Below are positions 55,949-64,000 of a stretch of DNA of 64,000 bases, piece by piece (position 1 is the stretch's first letter; every line of letters starts with the position of its first letter). The position numbers and the translations under genes are program-made. Below the pieces are notes generated by a model. The model worked only from the letters and a program-made list of their open reading frames with translations. It ran no database searches and was not told where the DNA came from. The DNA comes from Pyronema omphalodes. Lineage: Eukaryota > Ascomycota > Pezizomycetes > Pezizales > Pyronemataceae. The stretch spans positions 62,001 to 126,000 of the forward strand of contig JAJJXM010000091.1 in assembly GCA_024516155.1 (NCBI GenBank), given 5' to 3'.

Positions 55949-58900
55949 CGTGTTTGTATGATGCTCCTTCCAATTAGATTTAAATATAATCTATTACCTA
56001 TGTTTTCTTTTTTCTCTCTAAAACCATTTTAAGTCAGTGAAATAGAAATCAAAAGGAAGAAGTCTGAAATCTAGCTCAAGATTGTGGTCACTTACCACAG
56101 AAACAATTGGACGTGGTTATGGAGTACCAACTGGAGGTGAGGGGCCGGAGTCCTATTTATGCTCCTCCCTCCCTCTTCCCTCCGTCCTCCACGCTCCCCA
56201 ATCTCCGCTCCCCATCATGTATTTCATCATACCCTTACTCCCCGCTCACCTCTCATTCCTTATGCGTTCTACCTACCCTCCCTGCCTTCCTTCCCCGCTC
56301 CCCTTTCCCCCCACCGAGCCAATTAAGCCATTGATATTGATCATAATTACAACATTCACGCTCAGGAATCGCATTCTGGAACCCTTATGTGTTGACTAGA
56401 TCAAGACTACGTTTACCTCGCCTGCTAATCGTTTACTAGATTAGCTGAACATGAACCGAAAAAATAGAGATCTCGTGGTGGCAATGAGACCCCAAAGAAT
56501 AGCCGGCAGGTCCGAAAGCTTAATACCCTGTCTGCGATCTGTTCCTCCTTATGACACAATGAGTGAGTCGATGGAAATCATTTCCGACAACTGTGCTGAT
56601 AATATACCTGGAATTGTCTCGGAGATCATCCGGAGATCTCTGCTGTGGAGTTGACAGTTCCTTAGTCATCAGATATCATTGGAGATTCCGTAATTACACA
56701 GGTTGCGCTCAAGTCTTTTGTCGACGTTACATACCATCTCTGGCGGACATCTACTTGGATTTCCTTTTCTCATCTTTCACTGATAAATGATGCAAGACGG
56801 GTCATGGTATGGGTCTCCCTGTACAATGAGGGTGGTAATGCATCATCGAGATGCAAAAGCAACAACCTTTTGGTATCAGTTCAGCAGGCCATGTGGTTTG
56901 GTTTTGCAATAAGTAGGTCAGTACCAACCTGACAGACTGCAGGTGATGCTATCTATGAACCCAGCAGCAAACTTCTGCCGGCGTATACTCTCAGTGCGAA
57001 TGTATAAAATGTGTGGCGATTACTGGTTAATCAACTATGCGGATCCCTCATCTTATACATCGATGAATCACAGCCTTGCAACTAAATCCTCATTGATGAG
57101 GTTTGTATGCCTATCAAGTGCACGATGCGCACTATTATATCAATATTGTTTGATATTGCTGCTGGTAATAACTTTGACTAGGGTAACAACATCCTTGATG
57201 TTGGCTATGTCCTTCTTTCACAAATGGTATTTTCTCAAACACTTGCAGGTATCCAATGATAATGAGTCTTGCGCAACAATAACATGGCAGTTTCTCGGAT
57301 CCAGAGCAACCAGCAACAATCATCAGGTGGTTTCACTGGTACTGCATTATATGTCAATCTGGGTTGGGATTGGATCTCTAATCTGCAGGGATTCCCGCTG
57401 TGCGACAGTTGACACCATGTCTTCTGGCCTCACAGCCTTGATGCATAGCGCCTAATTACTATAGATGAGTGCAGACCAACATGGTGGTTTGATGTGCTGA
57501 GGGCATGAACAAGCAGAATTTGCTGATGCACACCCGAACACCAGCGCGTGAAGCATTCTCAGTCACAGTTGATCGACAGTACTTGCGCTGATACCCATCT
57601 TCTGGCAACCACCATGGCTGACAAAGACTCCAAGATCACTTGACTCAGCCCATCATCAGTGAAAATCACCGCCTCCATGTGCCTTCCCTCCCGAAACCTC
57701 AACCCCGCCATAAGCCTTTCCATCTGATCCACCAGTGATTCATACTGTCATAGTGTCATGCATGATACAAGGACCAGCTATATTACTAACCGGCGTTAAC
57801 CCGCATAACAACACCAACTGCCATGGCAGTCTGCTATATTTGAGCTAGGGGGTAGCTGTGGATCAAGGTATGTCATCACGGTAGCTGGGAAAATACTCGG
57901 TCGGAATCATCCTGATTTCCTCGTACCTCTTGCAAATAACCAACCCTGTGTGAGGGCAGAAGGATGTGCCAGAGGAAGTATGTTGGCAGAGCCATTCCTT
58001 CGCAATGCCACTGGGAATCTGAACTACCCCAGGGTTGTTGTGCGAGAATGATGTACTGGTGTGGATAGAGCGGCGCAGATGACAGGCGCTAGATTAGGAG
58101 AGGGCAAGGCAGTGGTTCCGGGTTGCGGGCACTACTGCAGATCCTACACCATCTGTTTCCAAACTGTGATTAGAGAGCCGAACCCACAAGAACAGACAAG
58201 AAATCCCATCGAAGGCATCCTGTGGAGCCACCTTGATCGTGATGAGGCATTGTCAAATGTAACCCAGGCCTGAACTGCTTGTAGTCAAGACCTGGAGGGT
58301 ATCCTGAGCATCTGTGAAGACCATGCCGAGAGAAGGACAAGCAGGTCAGGGTACCTCCTATGTATCATAACAATCCGGCACTGCTCCTATCATTCACGTC
58401 CCAGGCATCTGTCCCTCTGCAATGCTTTTGCCCCTGGATGTGGGGAGAGGATCACGGTGCTAGCAATCGCAGTTGGCAGGGAGCATGAAGCTCCCACAAG
58501 GCATACTGACGGGATGTCGAACATTTCCTGACGTGTCGAGTGACTGTTGCACTGAGTGTTGCGGGGAGCAATTCTGGTTTGCAGGGAGAGCATAACGGTG
58601 TTATATTGTGAATCTGACTATAGACAAAAAGAAAGACTGGCAGGTTGCACACGTTGCGTATCATTCTAAAAGAATTTCTCGACTGGAACCTGGAATCTCA
58701 GAAATCAAATACCAATAGGTTAGAGTGGAACAGCCATGACACAGAGATGGGATGTCTGTCGCGAATCATGGAAATCTGGTGGCACGATGTACCTCGACTT
58801 CACAGAATAGGCTACTCCAACCCGTTGTTTCAATGAAAAAACAACAACAGAATGTCCTCCAACAATGTTACTATCGACCCTCCCATGAGGGATCCCGATC

Positions 58901-61900
58901 ACCATGAACTGCTCTGCATCTGTGATGCTTATGATGAGCGTCTCTATGGTAGGGCGGAATCGGTGGAGAAGCATTGCTCACAAGTGAATAGGCCTTCTTG
59001 GGTTGACCCAAATTGTGTCAAAGATGTGCCAGCACTGTCAGTCAATGGGTGGTCAGACACCTCATCCTGGACCATAACATTGCCCTCGATTGCCGATTTT
59101 GGCATTGGCCGCCTCAAGCCTGGCTTGTGGAAATGCATTCCCATGTTTGGACCACTCCATGGGTGGACCAAGCATGACTTTCAGACGATTCTCAAGGAAA
59201 TGCAGCAGGGCATGGCGAGGAATAACACGACAACGTGGCGCCACCCATTCAAACAGCCGGCCAGGCTGTGTGGGCAAAACAAGAAACATCCACGACAAAA
59301 CCTGGCAAGTGATAGGAACACGAATAAAGTGTGTCTACAACAGCCAAACAAGACAACTCCTGTAAAAATCTTTCAACTTCAGTATGCGCTAATCACCTAC
59401 TGATCACAGCCTTGCCGCTGTGATTCATCTACCGACCCTATCAACTCTCATACACATATTTACCCACTGACCCATCAAGACCGTGTGCAGTGGATGAGGA
59501 TCCTTATATACATAATGACTCTGCAGTGACTGTACTGGAATACACACAATCCACCTCACCGCTGTCCTCCTTGTCACCAACACGGACTGAAGCACCATAT
59601 TCCGACACGACTCTGAGGTTGGATGAAACACATCCAACCCAAGTGCATTAGGCTGATTATGGTTGATACATATAGGGTCTCCATTGACTCACAATACTGG
59701 ATTGGTTCATATCTCGCATTGGATGAAGCACAATAATGTTACATTTTTGAAGCAGCCAGAGAGAAAGGAAAAGAATGGCAACTTCTTGTATTTGCAGATG
59801 AACTGTAAGACAGTTTCTCGACCGGAGAGAGTTTCTTGTTGCGCCTTGTGAAGAAGATCTAGATTGGCCTACAGGATGACCGTCATGATGATAATGACCA
59901 TAGTGTAGGTGTTTCAACCCAAAATCATGCTTTAGCATATTCATGGCTCATGCTAGGGTTCTGGCGATCTAACTACATCACATACAATGCTGGAAATCCC
60001 TAATTCTTAACAGACCTACACAAACCAGCATGGAAACATTCAGCAGTTCAACCGGGGTCATTCACATCACAAGCTATCGTCCACCCTAAATGCAGGACCA
60101 TTTCCCACCAGACCAGTGGCAATGTACTGTTAGCGGAGGAGATGGAGGCTATATCAGCTCACCTGTGAGCATCACAGGCTATCACAGGTCCTGGCAGCGA
60201 GGTGGTAGAATGGAAGAAGAAGCGAAACATAGCCCTTGCAGCGCAAAACATGCAGACAGCAAGACTGCAGTATGCTGGATATATGCTTAGGCCACCGCAT
60301 TTTGAAGACAACGAACAGTCTGCGTCACAGTAGAGGCTTTCTTGAACCTTCTTTTTGGCCTTGGATGTTGTGTTTTGCAATTTTGTTTTGTTTCTTCAAT
60401 TTTTCTTGGGATGATTCGTGTTTTTTGTTTGTTCAGTCTCTTTGCCTATCGCAGTTCGTTTCGGTTATGCTTATTTTACTTTCTTCTGTTCTCCTTGTGT
60501 TCCTGGTCACTGTCTCCTGATGCTCAAGAGTTGTAGTGTTCGTCCGTTATTTTGATATTTCGGGTGGGAGTTTTTTTTAAAGTTCTCTGACTTGGTTTTT
60601 CTGGTTTTCTCGGCCAGAGTTTGGTCCCGCTTATGTTACTTCCCCGGTCATTATCTTTTCTTTGTTCCATAAGGTATCGATGTGCTTGTCTAGATCAACA
60701 TGGTCTACCACATTCTTTCAAGCAATTATCTGTCATTTTGCCAGTATTGTGACCTGCTGATTAAAAAACTTGTATTCATACCAAAAAGTTATGTCTTTGT
60801 CATGTTCACGGTGTCGTATCTGTTAGCAAAGGTTATATGTTTGTTTTATCAATGTGCATGTATTCTTCACAGAAAGGTTTATTTTTTTGTTGTTTATCGG
60901 ATCGTGTTTCTTATATGGTGGTAAAAACATGTACCATTGTTTACAAATGTATATGCACATGATCAACTACTTTGATTGCACCGGTCCAACATCTAGAACA
61001 TGTCCCATCACATGTTTACTGCCATTGCCATCTCCGCCTGCCTTTTCCACATTTCCATCCCCACCACGTACTGGAGCCTGTGATACCCCGCCAGCAGGAG
61101 GAGCAGCTATGTTGGCCCCACGGCAATGAATGTCATGGGTGCTTGCCCCCATCTGTCCCCGGAAGACCGTCAGAAATGGGTTCACAGCCACTGTTGGATC
61201 TAGCATGGGGGATTTCATTACATACACCGTGACTAGCTAAACCACTCAGGAAACGCTACACACCCATTATCAGCAGGCGCCCCCAGCATGCAGGATGTGA
61301 CCGAGGATGCAGAAAGCAATGGGTTAGAGTCGAAAAATGCGTCCACCAGCAAGACTGGCATGGCTCTCTTCCGGGTGCGTGTGGAAGGCGTCTGACTGTG
61401 TCAACGCGAGAAGGTTCCATTCATAGACATCATCTGGAAATGACACATAATAGGTGGAAAATTTGGTAACGGGATATTACCTGTCAAGCACTAGCAAAGG
61501 ATATCCGAGTGGCACCCTGGTTGAGAGACAAGGAACACGGGCCAGCGCTTCAGTTGGCTTTCCGCACAACAACAGAATCTGGGACAAGAGGGAACATGGG
61601 CACAACAGCCAAGAAGCATGACCGAAGGATGACATGAGATGGGCACGAGGCCAGAACAAAGACACACAAATTGGAATTCGAGCTTGACAAAGACAAAGCA
61701 CGAGTCATTCAATGTTGAAGTTAGAAGGTGCGGAGGACGACCGCATATTTACACAAGAGTCAAGGATCATTGCAACCTGAACAACAACTGTTCTCCAGCA
61801 ACAAACCACACTTGCACATTGACGCAAGTATTACGGTATAAGACTGCAAGACAATATGCACAAGGGCACAGAACTACCACAAACAGCATCACGGCACCCG

Positions 61901-64000
61901 GCCTCACCAAAACATCACACAACAGCAACCCAATGACAACGAAAACTCAATAGGGTTGAGCCGTGACAGCGCGCTGCAAACCACGTCGCCTCTACCAAGA
62001 ACCTCCTATCTGAGGTCTGCCACATCATACTCACCTGGCATAACGCTATCACAGTGATGAGAGAGATGGACCAAGGGTGCACAGCAGATATCCACAACTG
62101 CCTATCATTCAAAAATGCGCCAAGGTGCCACCACATCCTCTCAGTTGCCTGTGATGCCAAGGGCACTGTCCCCAGCACAACCATGCCCGGTGTGGATGCC
62201 GCCATCATCCTGGTTGTGTACCGCAATGTTATACTTCATGAAGTCTAGGAGGTTGATAGGGATGTCCAGGAGTTAAGGTGTTCGTCTGCTAGGTCTGCCG
62301 GACGGTAAACAGGGACCGTGTGGATTATGTCGTTGGTGAGGTTCTCAGAGGCTTCTGAACTGTCGGATCGAATCTTAGGCCAAATATGCCGGGTTCAATG
62401 TGCTACCGAATATCTGCTCGTTTAGAAATGCAGGAACAGTCAAACACCGCTATAGCAATGACAACACTCAGAGTTCCTCTGCAGTTATTCTTGTGCGCGG
62501 TTCCAGTTTCCAGTGAAGCACAATTGCTCATTCCCCCACCAGTCCGGTCGCCAAACAAGCGTCACTGTCCAGAAATGTATATCTTCCAAGGTCCTGACAC
62601 TCAAAGCTCCGGCCGCCTCAAATGACATAACATCCAGCAGCGCTCCTCCACCCCCGCTATTCTCAAAGGAGCCCTTCGCACTGACCACCACGACGATCGT
62701 GAATCACCTGCGTGGCATGCCGCCGCTCCTCTGGGGCTTCTGGCCCAGCATACTAACTTCATTATTGATTCTGCTGCCGAGTTTGCTATATCCTCAATAG
62801 CATTATATATGATTCCAATTTTATCTTCACACATTATAGGGTGTGACAAGAGCCATATCGATGGAGATCTCATCTCCTGTGTAGTCGGGTGCTTCTCAGA
62901 GGAACGGCAAGTGGAAATGTCAATTGGTCGAGACGATGAAGCAGCTTTGAACATGAACACTGGGCGGCCACAGAGTTCCCCGGTGTATGCCATGCTGTTA
63001 TTGCGATATATCGCAGATGTTATTAGCGAAGTGTACCTGCTGTAACTCTGACAGTATGACTCCTTTGACAACCATGTGACATCACCTACTGAAGCCAATG
63101 ATGCTGCTGAATTTCCCACAGTGATCACTTGGTGTGCTCACATTATGCTGCAGTGGTGACTCCGGCAGCCAGTGGGTTTCGAAACAGACCAACTAGAAGC
63201 AATGATATTCACCCAATGTCGTGGAAACTCGAATCTTGACTGCATAATAGTTGCTATCTACTCTGGGGAGACCATTCACGTTGGCCCCGTGAACGATCCG
63301 GCCGCACAGTGGCTCGGCGTCGCTCGATTGCAAACGCAAACTGGACCACCATCACAAAAGTGGCTCACCTGCACTTGACAATAGGATGCCCGCCTAGCTT
63401 GCCAGTCTCTCTTGTGTGGTCTACCTCCAGCCAGTACAGTCTACCTGTAACAAGCCGTCAGACAGCCCGGCAGCACCTACGGAGTCGGAATACATGCAGC
63501 GCACCTTGTCCGAACGCATAATGCGCAACGGTTTCTTCGGCACCAGTTTAATGTGAAAAGGCAGGCCTGCGCTGTAACAGGCGGCTTACACACCACAACA
63601 TTGGCCTTCCCCCTGACAGAAGGCACTCTGTGCCCGGTCAACCAGAGTTGCCCTACAGTGTGACCCAAAATCCCAGCACCTCCTGGGAAGGCGTGGCAGT
63701 ATGGCGAGCCATTTCAGAGCTCAATGAGACCTGGGCATGCTTTATGCAAGTGAGCAATCCAATGATCTGTGCACTTAGTATTATGCAAGCCAACAGCGGA
63801 TGGCTGAGAAAATTGACCCATGTGTCATGTCCTAACTTCAGTTTGGCAGATGGTTCCCCATGGAAGGCTGGGCATAATTGCAGATGCAAGTCTATGAAGG
63901 ACACTATGTCTTCCCTCTGTCACCTCCATTATCATCGTTTTATGTTCTACACCATGATTCTGTATCTAGACATACAAATACCTCTGAAGACAGAACTTGA
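55949..64000. other. CpG-depleted gene desert, right part
   Basis: About 8 kb without a supportable gene, RNA or recognisable transposon. CpG remains scarce in most places (about 9 per 420 bp in 56821-57240 and in 60001-60420). The longest frames (56943-57455, 58852-59403, 62601-63128 minus) have no domain and no splice-linked partners. A T-rich block lies at 60330-60900 and a C-rich block at 56155-56320. It is probably old, mutated repeat or relic gene DNA whose origin I cannot name. Confidence 0.5.

Noticed and set aside
58061..58273. GKAVVPGCG, reminiscent of the methyltransferase motif VPGCGxGYD
   Set aside because: Only the short motif matches; the residues after it do not continue the SAM-binding fold and no neighbouring frame helps.
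62601..63128. 175-codon minus-strand ORF
   Set aside because: No domain, no splice signals and Cys/Ser-rich random composition in CpG-poor DNA.
1..64000. tRNA, rRNA, CRISPR or telomeric sequence
   Set aside because: I looked for A/B-box pairs, rRNA-like blocks, regular spacer arrays and TTAGGG runs and saw none that hold up. A tool-based scan (tRNAscan-SE, Infernal) would settle it.

Overview
This window is nuclear DNA from a filamentous ascomycete. The clues are many short spliced introns (about 44-87 bp, GTRAGT-type donors, CTRAC/CTAAC branch points), low gene density, long AT-rich intergenic stretches, and families typical of Pezizomycotina: a TRI12-type MFS transporter, fungal nicotianamine synthase and a SUN-family wall protein. 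A leotiomycete would fit, but the class is not fixed by anything I can see. Several apparent reading frames open with non-ATG codons, so I only call genes where an ATG, splice sites and a coherent protein agree.

Layout. (1) 1-17290: a large direct duplication. Copy A (1 to about 6680) and copy B (9858 to about 17290) each hold two older, diverged units (type I and type II) of one small orphan gene family, in the order I-II-I'-II'. Both type I genes are open (212 codons). Both type II genes are broken, in different ways: an in-frame TAG in copy A, and a 213-bp retroposon plus a TAG in copy B. A 20-bp motif lies about 145-165 bp upstream of each of the three ATGs whose promoter is visible. (2) 17.8-36.4 kb: single-copy genes. 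These are a 2018-residue charged coiled-coil protein (one coding intron and a probable leader intron), a 120-residue tail-anchored protein (minus strand), a 263-residue single-pass membrane protein whose last exon supplies a PPxY motif, and a Ser/Pro-rich acidic protein of unknown role. (3) 41.3-46 kb: a ten-exon TRI12-type MFS transporter with a probable frameshift near its start, followed on the same strand by a two-exon nicotianamine synthase, an attractive metallophore make-and-move pair. (4) 46-64 kb: gene-poor. A 1.89-kb LINE-like element with a gag-like ORF, a poly(A) tail and a 14-bp target-site duplication sits at 50.5-52.4 kb. It lies at the edge of DNA strongly depleted in CpG, which also contains a SUN-family pseudogene with two frameshifts (55.1-55.9 kb).

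The LINE-like element and the small retroposon in copy B share an almost identical 3' hairpin (AACC-tetraloop-GGTT), so both may have been mobilised by the same machinery. The most novel parts are the duplicated orphan family and the small membrane proteins that appear only when introns are removed. All splice models are read by eye and untested by RNA.
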